A stretch of 64,000 bases of DNA from an uncultured Pseudomonadales bacterium (GTDB taxonomy: Bacteria > Pseudomonadota > Gammaproteobacteria > Pseudomonadales > Cellvibrionaceae), in the NCBI GenBank assembly GCA_947489425.1, contig CANLDL010000004.1, positions 372,001 to 436,000 of the forward strand. The letters run 5' to 3'. This document shows, piece after piece, positions 46,696 through 55,685 of this stretch (the stretch's first letter is position 1; every line of letters starts with the position of its first letter). The notes under the pieces were generated by a model, which was given only the letters and a program-made list of their open reading frames with translations, made no database searches and was not told where the DNA came from. Position numbers and translations under genes: made by a program.

Positions 46696-47736
46696 CTATT
46701 GATCGAGGGTATCGAATATAGAGGCAGAAATACTTCTATTTTCACTACCAGGAACATCGCGAACACGAGTAAACCAACTCCAGGCTCTTCTACCTGTTTG
46801 GGTTTCAAAGTCAATGTTTAAACCACCAACTGTTGTATTGTTAATGACAGGTACGATTCTGCCACCTGCAATAACATCTTGGCGAATTTCATTGTGGTCG
46901 CCACGATCTGTCATGATAATGGGGAAATGATTAAATAGTAATGAACCTGGGCCACGTGTAGAAGCTAACTGTCCGTTGGAGCGTATACTATCACTGCAAG
47001 ATTCAACATTACCGGCAAAGCGTGCACCACAAGCGCTGTGCATACCTACAACACTATCGTCAAAACCACGAATAAAACCTTTGGTGATACGGGCAAAAGA
47101 ATCGCCTGCACCGGCAACGCGTAGGCGAGGTATACTATTATTTTGCTGTGCAATATTGCGAGCAGCTGCTACGCGTAGATCATTGAGTACACCAAGTTGC
47201 TCGGGTACAAAATTAACATCTAATACAGCACCTGCAATTGTTCGTACTATGCCGGTAATGGGTCCGCGAGTCTCTGCTGTACTAACAGCGAGATCAGCAA
47301 GTCCGGTACCACCACCAGCACCCGCAAGGTCAATAACACTTAGTACTTTAAAACGGTTTCTATCAATACCCCATTGATTAAGACGAGATAAGGCATCGCG
47401 TAATACCAGATCACCTGTTGAGTGTGTTACAAAAATACAGCCATTGGCGCAAGTACCAGCGCGCTCTAAGTCCAAAAATTGCTCACGAACAACATCTTTA
47501 ATGCGGCCTTGCACACGTTCGTGAGAGGGATACACTACCTGCGCTTCGGCGCGAGGTCCCCAGAATTGTTCCCAGTATTCTACGGATCTCGCTTGTAGAG
47601 CGGGTAATGCAGGGCGTTCATTTAAGTGCTCAGAGATAAAACCATGGACGAGTACCAGGTTTTTGCCCGCAAGCGTTGCATTTGTATTAAAGCTAAAGAG
47701 CAATGCACTGAGAAAAAATACGATTTTTAACTTCAT
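46696..47736 (-). CDS. Secreted alpha/beta-hydrolase (lipase-like)
   Basis: This 346-residue protein starts with a signal peptide ending FNTNA|TLAG. The alpha/beta-hydrolase fold is indicated by LVLVHGF (oxyanion, residues 27-33) and the nucleophile elbow FVTHSTGDLVL, with Ser106 in HSTGD in place of the usual GXSXG. A late His281 in DRGDHNEIRQ and an Asp in RGFDDSVVG are candidates for the rest of the triad. Four Cys may form disulfides. An AGGTGG Shine-Dalgarno precedes the ATG. The gene lies 96 nt after the 402-residue anchored protein gene, on the same strand. Substrate is unknown; a lipid or polymer ester is possible. Confidence 0.8.
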   Translation of the reverse strand: MKLKIVFFLSALLFSFNTNATLAGKNLVLVHGFISEHLNERPALPALQARSVEYWEQFWGPRAEAQVVYPSHERVQGRIKDVVREQFLDLERAGTCANGCIFVTHSTGDLVLRDALSRLNQWGIDRNRFKVLSVIDLAGAGGGTGLADLAVSTAETRGPITGIVRTIAGAVLDVNFVPEQLGVLNDLRVAAARNIAQQNNSIPRLRVAGAGDSFARITKGFIRGFDDSVVGMHSACGARFAGNVESCSDSIRSNGQLASTRGPGSLLFNHFPIIMTDRGDHNEIRQDVIAGGRIVPVINNTTVGGLNIDFETQTGRRAWSWFTRVRDVPGSENRSISASIFDTLDQ

Positions 47737-47832
47737 AATCCACCTATTTATATTATTTTTATTAAAAGTTGATGTTGTATTGATTTACTTGGTTAACGAA
47801 TTAGTTGAGCCTCCTTGTTAGATTATTTATTG

Positions 47833-49041
47833 TCATTGTGTTGTTACACCTGAATTAGTAGTGAAATTATTTAAGAACTCCAGCCTCTCTTGTGCTAATT
47901 CGTCGACGAATGCTTCATCCTCATAATCTGAAAAGGGAAAACCATCAACCCTAAATGGCCGCTGAACTACCGAGGCTGGGGTATCTAGAGACTCTCCGAC
48001 TTCTGCTCCGCGATAAGCATTTAGATTCTGCAATAGGTAGGGACCTTCGGATTGCTGAGCCTGTAATGCACTAATATGTGCCTTAAAGTCTATACTCGCT
48101 CGACCTGTTAGTAGTCTTGATTCCGCTTGTAATTGAATCAGTGGGCGATTGCTATTGGCATCTACCAATACGCCGCTGATAAAGTAATATCCTTCTTCAA
48201 AGACATCGAGGCTTAGTGGAATAATTAATTCAGGGCCTTCCGGTCTTGCTCTTTGTACGTCGACTATTTGTGCAGCAGCTGCTGAGTAGCGAAGGGGAAC
48301 TGTAGTACTGAGGTCTCTGTTACCAACAACGACATTGAGTTTGACAACCATCTCAGAACTTAAGCGTGTGTTATCGACCTGTTTGGTATTAATTTGTGTC
48401 GTAAAAATATTGTTATTTTGATCGCTTGATGCAAAGTCATTATCAATAGCTACTTCGCCATTAGAGCCAGATAGTGTGCCCTCAACAGCGATGAATGCAT
48501 CATCGGGTGCATTAATGATTTCAACTCTAACGCTAATAGTATCCCCAGTAAAATATTGAAAAGTATCCGTTGCTGCTGCAATACGAATGGGGTCTTCATC
48601 CTCCTCCCCAGCAGGGAAAGGCGTGTCCACACGGGACTGCTCAAAAGGCTTGAACCCCCTTACGTCATCTATATTGCGAACCGGTTGAGAATTGGTGGGA
48701 AAGCTAATGTTATCGGCGTATTGGCTAGCTACCTGTTGAAATGCCTCCTGCAGTATAGGGTTTTCTTCAACATTAAATAATGCCTCATCAACACTTGATG
48801 CTTCGGCTTTATTACTCTGGGGAGGCGTCAGGGCTAATGTATTATTAGTACCAGTAATACTCGTTTGGTCTTTGCTTACAAGGGTGCTGACAGTTGTGGC
48901 TGTAGTTACCTTATTGCTTACGGAGGTTGTCTCGTTTTCAGTATAAGATAAATCATCGTGTCTAGTAAGCCATAGCTTGCTTGTTGCGACGATAGCAACT
49001 AGTACAACGGCTGCGCCGATGATAATACTTGAAGGTTTCAC
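47833..49041 (-). CDS. Membrane-anchored protein of unknown function, GTG start
   Basis: This 402-residue protein is not one I can assign to a known family. It starts at GTG (49041) with GAGG eight bases upstream. A single hydrophobic anchor spans residues 7-25. A Thr/Ser-rich, low-complexity region follows to about 90, and then acidic segments. From about 155 to 330 the sequence has a beta-sandwich look (DTFQYFTGDTISVRVEIINA, VEGTLSGSNGEVAIDN, and GYYFISGVLVDANSNRPLIQ). It precedes the secreted hydrolase gene, so it may help that enzyme fold, anchor or find its substrate, as lipase-specific foldases do. However, it lacks the helical look of those foldases. Confidence 0.65.
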   Translation of the reverse strand: MKPSSIIIGAAVVLVAIVATSKLWLTRHDDLSYTENETTSVSNKVTTATTVSTLVSKDQTSITGTNNTLALTPPQSNKAEASSVDEALFNVEENPILQEAFQQVASQYADNISFPTNSQPVRNIDDVRGFKPFEQSRVDTPFPAGEEDEDPIRIAAATDTFQYFTGDTISVRVEIINAPDDAFIAVEGTLSGSNGEVAIDNDFASSDQNNNIFTTQINTKQVDNTRLSSEMVVKLNVVVGNRDLSTTVPLRYSAAAAQIVDVQRARPEGPELIIPLSLDVFEEGYYFISGVLVDANSNRPLIQLQAESRLLTGRASIDFKAHISALQAQQSEGPYLLQNLNAYRGAEVGESLDTPASVVQRPFRVDGFPFSDYEDEAFVDELAQERLEFLNNFTTNSGVTTQ

Positions 49042-49209
49042 TAATTGGCCTCGTAATAGAATATATCTAAGTGGTCGTGAGATAACGACTGGTTTAATGA
49101 ACCCTGCTTTTTATTATTACTTTCTTGAGTTCTTTTTATCGTCCAGCCCAGCCTTTATAAAAGTACTGAGCTTGCTACATAAATTACCACGGATAAAATC
49201 ATAATATAA

Positions 49210-49223
49210 AGCGAGCGCTCGCT
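49210..49223. repeat. 14-bp perfect palindrome
   Basis: AGCGAGCGCTCGCT reads the same on both strands. It is GC-rich in an otherwise AT-rich gap (49042-49269) upstream of the 402-residue protein gene and downstream of the DCC gene. It could be an operator for a dimeric regulator or simply a hairpin. Nothing else in this 228-nt gap is recognisable. Confidence 0.4.
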
Positions 49224-49269
49224 CAATATTTAAAGAGTTAGACTTTAGTCTAATGTTAAGCGTTAATAC

Positions 49270-49752
49270 TTACTTAGTTACGCGATAGTGAGTACTGGAA
49301 AGGTAGCGAGACTCGTGATCGGGTGAGGGAAGTAGGCAATGATCCTTTTTGCCAAATAGGCGATATCGATTGCGTGCAATAAACAGGTAAGCTTTGTCTC
49401 TTAAGAAGCGAGGTAATAGTTTAAATACAAGTAATGAGCGCCAAGGAAAGCCTAATTGTGAGAGTATTTTGAAAATAGCCTCTGTTTTAATAAATAATGT
49501 GTTATCAGTTGAATTGGTGTCATTTAATGTGAGTTCTTTCGCACTATTGTTGTTAACAGATAAGTTTTCAACGTAAAGAAGGGTATCAAACTCAGTAGTC
49601 GACATATCATAGTGCTTTAATATAGCTTGGCCTTCGGGTGATTATACCGAGGCCAGCTTTAGCGACTTTTTTACGTCATGCTTAATAATGAACTGAGCCC
49701 AGTGGTTACAAAGTACACAGACATTATCAAATAAAACTACATTAGTCGTCAT
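49270..49752 (-). pseudogene. DCC-family (DUF393) thiol-disulfide oxidoreductase interrupted by an in-frame stop
   Basis: The frame from the ATG at 49752 encodes MTTNVVLFDNVCVLCNHW, the family's N-terminal thiol motif (D-x-x-C-x-x-C). It then ends at a TAA at codon 37 (49644-49642). The same frame continues without a shift as SPEGQAILKHYDMSTTEFDT and through the C-terminal signature PWRSLLVFKLLPRF, then ARNRYRLFGKKDHC. In intact homologues the segment reads ASxQSPEGQ, so a single CAA-to-TAA change explains the break. The residual downstream frame (49605-49270, 111 residues) lacks the catalytic Cys. The full length would be about 160 residues. The gene is either a pseudogene, a sequencing error, or read through. 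It lies just after argS on the same strand. Confidence 0.88.
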
Positions 49753-49773
49753 AGGACAGCCTCGATTTACGAG

Positions 49774-51546
49774 TTACATTTTCTCCATCACATCAATGCC
49801 GAGTATTTCCAAGCCCATTTTTAATAAAGTTGCCGTTGCATCGCATAGTTGTAAGCGGCTATTTTTTTCAGCCTCACTAACACCCTCTTTTAATATCGGG
49901 CAAGACTCGTAAAAGCGCATATAAAGACTGGCAACATCATAGAGATAATTACAAAGTAAATGCGGATAGGCATCTTGACTAATCTGCTCAATGACCTCGA
50001 CACTTTGTAATAATCGGATCGCTAAGGCTTTTTCGTCGGCGTGATCTATGACGAGTTCACTATTTAGTTGCTGTGGCGTTATCTCGGCTTTTCTAAAAAT
50101 ACTTTGTATGCGGGTGTAGGCGTATTGTAAATAAGGCGCGGTATTCCCTTCAAAACTGAGCATGGTTTCCCAGTTAAAAATATAATCGTTGGTGCGTGTT
50201 TTTGAGAGGTCAGCGTACTTAATTGCACCAATACCCACTTTTCGGCCAATGTTTTTATATTCGTCTTCCGACAGCTCAATACCTTTTGCCTCGCTGCGCT
50301 CGCGGACTAATTTCTCAGCACGCTCTATCGCTTCATCGAGTAAGTCGGCTAACTTTATAGTGCCACCTGTGCGTGTTTTAAAAGGTTTGCCATCGCTACC
50401 CATCATGGTGCCAAAGGCGTGATGTTCTGGGCTGATAGTCTCGTTAATAAATTGTGCCTTGCGTGCCACTGCAAAGACTTGTTGCATGTGTAGTGACTGG
50501 CGAGCGTCAATAAAATATAAAATTCGGTCTGCTTTTAATGCATTTGCGCGATAGCGTAATGCTGCAAGATCCGAGGTCGCATACAAATAACCACCGCCTT
50601 GTTTTTGGATAATGACAGGACTTGGATTGCCATCTTTATCAGCGAGTTCTCCTAAGAAAACAATGGTGGCACCTTGATCTTCTACCGCGAGCCCTTTTTC
50701 TTTGAGCTCATTGACTAAAACCGATAAGTCATCGTTATAGGCGCTTTCACCACGTACATCTTTTGGCGTTAATGTCACATTAAGTTTTTGATAAATTTCT
50801 TGGCTATGTGTAAGAGAGGTATCACGAAAAGCATTCCATAACTTGAGCATGGCTGCATCGCCTGATTGGAGTTTAACCACATAATCACGCGCTTTATTGG
50901 CAAACTCTTCTGACTCGTCAAAATGTTTTTTAGATTGTTGATAAAAACTTTCGAGGTCTTTTAGGGCAAGTTCTGCTTGTTCACCGCCTTGTAAGTGCTT
51001 TTCTAATTCAACTAGCAGCATGCCAAATTGTGTACCCCAATCACCCACATGATTTTGTCGAATCACTGTGTGTCCCTGTAGTTCTAATAAGCGCACCAGT
51101 GCATCACCAATAATGGTTGAGCGTAGGTGGCCTACATGCATTTCCTTTGCAAGGTTAGGAGCTGAGTAGTCAACAACAATAGTTTGTGGCTGCTGAGTTT
51201 TAAGTCGTGCTATTGGTTCTTTGCGTAAATAGATTAGTTGTTGTGCTAGCCAGTCGTTACGTAAGTGAATATTGATAAAACCTGGCCCTGCTACTTCGAG
51301 TTTCTCAGCAATATAGTCGATATCGAGTTGATCAATAATTGACTGTGCTATCTCGCGTGGGTTTTTCCCCATTTTTTTTGCAGCGCCCATAGCACCATTG
51401 GCTTGATAGTCACCAAAGCCTGCTTTTTTACTTGGAGCAATATGTGGGCCGCATTCATTAGGAATACCCACTGCCTCCATAGCACGCTGAAAGTGGCTGG
51501 ATAAGATAACTTTAATAGAAGACGAATCAAACGAGCTTTGGGTCAT
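49774..51546 (-). CDS. argS: Arginyl-tRNA synthetase
   Basis: ArgS charges tRNA-Arg. The class I enzyme has 590 residues (E. coli 577). Its HIGH-type motif is HVGH at 137-140, inside [17 protein letters not shown]. The KMSK loop is replaced by [18 protein letters not shown], as in most ArgS proteins. An N-terminal tRNA D-loop-binding domain and a C-terminal anticodon-binding domain ([11 protein letters not shown], then [10 protein letters not shown]) are present. The ATG at 51546 is clear. It ends 21 nt before the broken DCC gene. Confidence 0.98.
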   Translation of the reverse strand: MTQSSFDSSSIKVILSSHFQRAMEAVGIPNECGPHIAPSKKAGFGDYQANGAMGAAKKMGKNPREIAQSIIDQLDIDYIAEKLEVAGPGFINIHLRNDWLAQQLIYLRKEPIARLKTQQPQTIVVDYSAPNLAKEMHVGHLRSTIIGDALVRLLELQGHTVIRQNHVGDWGTQFGMLLVELEKHLQGGEQAELALKDLESFYQQSKKHFDESEEFANKARDYVVKLQSGDAAMLKLWNAFRDTSLTHSQEIYQKLNVTLTPKDVRGESAYNDDLSVLVNELKEKGLAVEDQGATIVFLGELADKDGNPSPVIIQKQGGGYLYATSDLAALRYRANALKADRILYFIDARQSLHMQQVFAVARKAQFINETISPEHHAFGTMMGSDGKPFKTRTGGTIKLADLLDEAIERAEKLVRERSEAKGIELSEDEYKNIGRKVGIGAIKYADLSKTRTNDYIFNWETMLSFEGNTAPYLQYAYTRIQSIFRKAEITPQQLNSELVIDHADEKALAIRLLQSVEVIEQISQDAYPHLLCNYLYDVASLYMRFYESCPILKEGVSEAEKNSRLQLCDATATLLKMGLEILGIDVMEKM

Positions 51547-51698
51547 GGTTGCTTACTGAGTGAGATGAGTAGAATAAGGCAATATGTTTAGTCTGCCATT
51601 TTATCTGTCTGTTAAACACAATGCTAGAAATATAATGGGTGAAAGACCTGCGCTAGCAATGATAAACTGGCCATAACATTGAAGATAGAGTAACCAGT

Positions 51699-51884
51699 AT
51701 GGGCGATGTCATTGCCTTCAAAAAGAAAAGTGTGTGGGAAAAGCATAAAGGTAAAAGTTTATGTCGCGATGGCTTTCATAAATGGAAGGTGGTTACTAAG
51801 CAGCAGTTTGATGTTAAACAAGGTAAGTTAGTTACTAAATATAAGTGTGAGCGCTGCCAAAAAGAAAAACTAAAATTACTGTAG
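51699..51884 (+). CDS. Small conserved gammaproteobacterial protein with C-terminal CxxC
   Basis: This 61-residue basic protein opens MGDVIAFKKKSVWEKHKGKS and contains a Cys at 22 (LCRDGFHKWKV) and a C-terminal YKCERCQKEK, a half zinc-ribbon. Similar small proteins with the pattern HKGxxLCxxGHHKW and YRCERC occur in Pseudomonas and relatives. The function is unknown; the Cys/His content suggests it binds zinc. It precedes rluA by 9 nt, so the two are probably co-transcribed. Confidence 0.8.
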   Translation: MGDVIAFKKKSVWEKHKGKSLCRDGFHKWKVVTKQQFDVKQGKLVTKYKCERCQKEKLKLL

Positions 51885-51893
51885 TCACGCTTA

Positions 51894-52520
51894 ATGATCC
51901 CTATTTTATATCAAGACGACGCCCTATTAATTGTCGATAAACCCGCTAACTTGCTAACCACACCAGGGCGTGGCGAAGATAAACAAGACTGTCTAATTAG
52001 CCGCCTGCTAATTAATTACCCCAATGCACGAATTATCCATCGCCTAGATATGGCAACCTCGGGTATTGTAGTTCTAGCCTTAACGCATGCTGCTCAGGTG
52101 GCTATGGGGCATTTATTTGAACAACGGCGAATAGAAAAAACCTATATCGCAGTTGTTGATGGCAAGTTGTCTGAAATTGAAGGTGAGATTAATAAACCGT
52201 TGATTTGTGACTGGGAAAACAGGCCTATTCAGAAGGTTTGTTTTGATAGCGGCAAGCCTGCCTTAACGACGTATGAGTGTTTAGTCTACGACAGCCACCA
52301 CCATACAACGCGAGTTAAGCTAAAACCCAAGACGGGCCGTTCTCATCAATTACGTGTACATATGTTGGCACTTGGGCATCCTATTTTAGGTGATTATTTT
52401 TATGCGCCTGAGCCAATACTTAAAAAAAGCAAGCGCTTGCTGTTGCACGCCAGTAAAATTGAGTTTGAGCATCCAGTCTCCAAGCAGCCTGTCGTTATAG
52501 AATCAGTGGTGCCTTTTTAA
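51894..52520 (+). CDS. rluA: RluA-family pseudouridine synthase
   Basis: RluA-type enzymes isomerise uridines in 23S rRNA (U746) and tRNA (U32). The 208-residue length matches the short RluA subgroup (E. coli 219) without an S4 domain. The catalytic Asp is in IIHRLDMATSGIVVLA, and DKPANLLTTPGRG and LKPKTGRSHQLRVHMLALGHPILGD are the other signature blocks. The target site is inferred from subgroup membership. Confidence 0.93.
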   Translation: MIPILYQDDALLIVDKPANLLTTPGRGEDKQDCLISRLLINYPNARIIHRLDMATSGIVVLALTHAAQVAMGHLFEQRRIEKTYIAVVDGKLSEIEGEINKPLICDWENRPIQKVCFDSGKPALTTYECLVYDSHHHTTRVKLKPKTGRSHQLRVHMLALGHPILGDYFYAPEPILKKSKRLLLHASKIEFEHPVSKQPVVIESVVPF

Positions 52521-52661
52521 CTCGAATACTTAATTTTTACCAAATTTATAAGCAGGCTCTCTAAAAAGCGGCTTTGACTCTGGTAGAATGCACGCCAAAT
52601 TTTACTGGGCAGCATTTCAAGATATAGCACTGCTCTTTTACTTCTCTTTATTTTGCACAGA

Positions 52662-55412
52662 ATGACATCTATGGAAACGCCCCAAATCGGTCAACGTTGG
52701 TTAGTCGATACCGATGCCTCATTAGGCCTTGGTATTGTAATCGAGTGCGAAGGTCGCAGTATTAGCTTGGAATTTCCAGCAACAGGCGATGTTCGCCAAT
52801 ATGCCATTAAAAATGCACCGCTAACACGGGTATTGTTTACAGAAGGTGAGACGATATCGACAGAAGATGGTCAAACTCATCGAGTGAGTCGTGTTGAGAG
52901 TATTAATGACTTATTTATTTATATTACCGAAACGGGCGATCCTATCCCTGAGACGCAGTTAGCGGCCAATATTCAGCTTAACCATCCATTAAAAAGATTG
53001 CTGGCCTTACAGTTGGATAAACCCAGTTGGTTCGATGTCCGTGAGCAACTATCCCATGCATACCAACAGTGGTTGCGTTCAGACATGATTGGCTTAATGG
53101 GCGCGCGTATTAGCCTGACAGCTCACCAGTTATATGTTGCGCAATCTGCAACCAGCCGATTACCCGTACGTGTTTTATTGGCCGATGAAGTGGGTTTGGG
53201 TAAAACCATCGAGGCTGGACTTATTTTGCAGCGCCTACAATTACAGGGGCATGCTGCACGTGTATTAATTTTGGTGCCTGAGTCACTGTGTGTACAGTGG
53301 TTTGTCGAGATGCTACGTTGTTTTTCTATTTACAGTAGTTTAATTGATAGCGACGCTGAGCTGGGAGATATTGACCTAAACGATACGCGTGTCTTTATCG
53401 CCTCCCATGACTTTTTAAATGAAGATAAATCACTTGAAGCCGACGAGTGGGATATGGTTATCGTCGATGAGGCGCATCACTTTAATTTGTCGGACGAGAG
53501 TGCTGAAGATAGTGGGGGAGAAGTCCCTACAAGTAGCTTAATTGATGGATTGACGCAGGCTCGCCAAAATAGCCAGCTACGTAAATTATCTGCTCATACC
53601 AAGCATTTGTTATTGTTGTCGGCAACGCCAGAGCGCTTAGGTTTAGAGAGCCACTTCTCGCGTCTACAATTGCTGGATAGTGAGAAATTCCACTCCTTTG
53701 AAGAATTTAGAGATTCCTACGAAAGTTACCAAGCACTTGCAGAAGACTTACACGAGCTACTAAGTGGGGACGATGACGATAAACAGCTATCCGCGAAGGA
53801 TGCGCAATTAAGTAAATTAGCTGAGCATTTTTCGTTTAATTTGGATGACGGCACTATCTCTAAAAAGGCGCTAACCGAGTTATTACTCGATAGCTACGGT
53901 ACCGGTCGTATGGTTTATCGTAATACGCGCCATGCTGTTGAAGGTTTTCCTAAGCGGAAATTACTCGCCCATACCATTGATGGCGAAGACGAAAAATTTG
54001 CATGGTTAGTCAATTTTGTTAAGCAACACCAAGATGAAAAACTATTACTGATTACCCACGATAAGGACGATGTGCTGCAATTAAAGGAGTCGCTATATCG
54101 CAAAACGGGTATCGATTGTCCTGTATTTCATGAAGATATGACGCTAATTGAGCGCGATCGTGCCGCAGCCTATTTTGCCGATAGCGATGAAGAAGGAGCG
54201 CCTTTACTACTGTGTTCGGAGATAGGTAGTGAAGGGCGTAACTTTCAGTTTTGCCATCGCTTGATTTGTTGGGACTTGCCAGAGCATCCCGATGTACTCG
54301 AGCAACGCATTGGCCGCCTTGATCGAATCGGGCAAAGCCAAGATATAGAAATTCATGTTTGTGTTGAATCTGCATTAGCCAAGCAACGACTTCACTGGTT
54401 TCACGATGTGCTTGCATCGATAGAACAAATTAACCCCGCCGCTGGTTTGATTCACGATATTTGGTTTGAGCGATATTGTGAAAATCCAACCGATGTCGAG
54501 CCAGAAGTGCGCAAGCAACTTGCAGATTGGTTGCAACAGTTAGAGCAAGGGCGTGATCGCCTTTTGGAGATGAACAGTTGCCGTAGGCCAGATGCAGATC
54601 AGTTACTTGAAGCCGTTAAACAACACGAAAAAGAGACCCATCCGCAGGTACTACTTGAGCAAATGACCGATGTGTTAAATATTCATTACGAGCAGCTCGA
54701 CGAAACTCGCTATCGTCTTGTGCCATCGGATCAAATGCTAGTTCCTATGATCCCAGGTATTCCCATCGAGGGTTGTGAAGTCACTTTTGATCGCGCGACG
54801 GCAACTTCTCGCGAGGATATCGAGTTTATTACTTGGGATCACCCACTAATGCAAGGCTTGGCGGAGATGATTGGGCTATCAGATTTAGGTGTAGCCAGCG
54901 TTGGTCTATTACCTAATAAAAGCTTAAAACCAGGGATGTTGTTTGCCGAGGTTTTATTTAACCTTACCGTGCAATCAGCACATGCCCGCCAAATACAGCC
55001 CTATTTGGTGCAGTCAGGTTTACGTGCTGTGGTAACGGCCAGTAATAAGGCTAACATCAGTACTGCGTTACCCTCACAACAGTTAAGCCAGTTGGTGGAA
55101 AAGGCCGATAAGAAAATACGAAAAGCGGTTGTTGGCGATTATCGTGCGCAGATATCAGAGCTTGTAGATAAAGCTGAGTCACTTGCTATGAGTGAGACGA
55201 AAGATGTGATTGAGCAGTCATTAACGCAGCTCAATGAGCGTGCTCAGCTTGAGCTTACCCGACTTAAACAGTTACAGCAGCGAAACCCTGATATCAGTGA
55301 TCAAGATATTGATAAATTAACGAACCATTTTGATAACGTGCGCAATGCTTTACAGGGAGCTTGTAAGCCTACTATCAATGCAATCCGCTTATTGGTGACC
55401 TATAGGCCGTAA
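52662..55412 (+). CDS. rapA: RNA polymerase-associated protein RapA
   Basis: RapA is a Swi2/Snf2-type ATPase that binds RNA polymerase and helps recycle it after transcription. From the ATG at 52662 it has 916 residues (E. coli 968). It opens with the Tudor-like region IGQRWLVDTDASLGLGIV and has ADEVGLGKTIEAGLIL (Walker A) near residue 175. DEAH lies in MVIVDEAHHF, LLSATPERLG follows, and the late helicase motif is LEQRIGRLDRIGQ. The C-terminal RapA-specific domain includes PSDQMLVPMIPGIP. An ATG three codons later, or a TTG three codons earlier, would also be possible. Confidence 0.96.
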   Translation: MTSMETPQIGQRWLVDTDASLGLGIVIECEGRSISLEFPATGDVRQYAIKNAPLTRVLFTEGETISTEDGQTHRVSRVESINDLFIYITETGDPIPETQLAANIQLNHPLKRLLALQLDKPSWFDVREQLSHAYQQWLRSDMIGLMGARISLTAHQLYVAQSATSRLPVRVLLADEVGLGKTIEAGLILQRLQLQGHAARVLILVPESLCVQWFVEMLRCFSIYSSLIDSDAELGDIDLNDTRVFIASHDFLNEDKSLEADEWDMVIVDEAHHFNLSDESAEDSGGEVPTSSLIDGLTQARQNSQLRKLSAHTKHLLLLSATPERLGLESHFSRLQLLDSEKFHSFEEFRDSYESYQALAEDLHELLSGDDDDKQLSAKDAQLSKLAEHFSFNLDDGTISKKALTELLLDSYGTGRMVYRNTRHAVEGFPKRKLLAHTIDGEDEKFAWLVNFVKQHQDEKLLLITHDKDDVLQLKESLYRKTGIDCPVFHEDMTLIERDRAAAYFADSDEEGAPLLLCSEIGSEGRNFQFCHRLICWDLPEHPDVLEQRIGRLDRIGQSQDIEIHVCVESALAKQRLHWFHDVLASIEQINPAAGLIHDIWFERYCENPTDVEPEVRKQLADWLQQLEQGRDRLLEMNSCRRPDADQLLEAVKQHEKETHPQVLLEQMTDVLNIHYEQLDETRYRLVPSDQMLVPMIPGIPIEGCEVTFDRATATSREDIEFITWDHPLMQGLAEMIGLSDLGVASVGLLPNKSLKPGMLFAEVLFNLTVQSAHARQIQPYLVQSGLRAVVTASNKANISTALPSQQLSQLVEKADKKIRKAVVGDYRAQISELVDKAESLAMSETKDVIEQSLTQLNERAQLELTRLKQLQQRNPDISDQDIDKLTNHFDNVRNALQGACKPTINAIRLLVTYRP

Positions 55413-55457
55413 ATAAAAATAAAAAAGTTAAAAAATAATTTTAAGCTTTTTATTCAG

Positions 55458-55502
55458 TTAATGAGACTATTGTTTTCTTTTTAAGAATAAAACTCTCATT
55501 AA
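55458..55502. repeat. Long imperfect inverted repeat between rapA and nhaD
   Basis: TTAATGAGA (55458-55466) and TCTCATTAA (55494-55502) are perfect nine-base complements, and GTTTT/AAAAC inside them extends the stem after a five-base bulge. It lies 46 nt after the rapA stop and 184 nt before nhaD. It has no T-tract, so it is not a standard terminator. It may be an mRNA structure or a binding site. The rest of 55413-55685 is AT-rich, and I recognise no riboswitch consensus there. Confidence 0.4.
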
Positions 55503-55685
55503 GTGATATTGGTGTCGTCATTATCTATCCCTTTTTTAATCTAGGTATATTGCCCTCAATAGTTAGACTATAGTGGGTTTTTATACCTCTGAATTTTCTT
55601 GTATGATAGCGCCGTTTTTTAGTCTACCTCCTTTTATTTTTTACCGATATCGATACAAAATTTACAAACCCTACGGGATTATTCC

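Noticed and set aside
49270..49605. Treating the 111-codon frame as an intact novel small protein
   Set aside because: The same frame continues upstream past a single stop into the family's Cys motif, so it is the remnant of a DCC-family gene.
55413..55685. Sodium or lithium riboswitch upstream of nhaD
   Set aside because: I could not find the conserved blocks of the known cation riboswitch classes; only an inverted repeat is visible.
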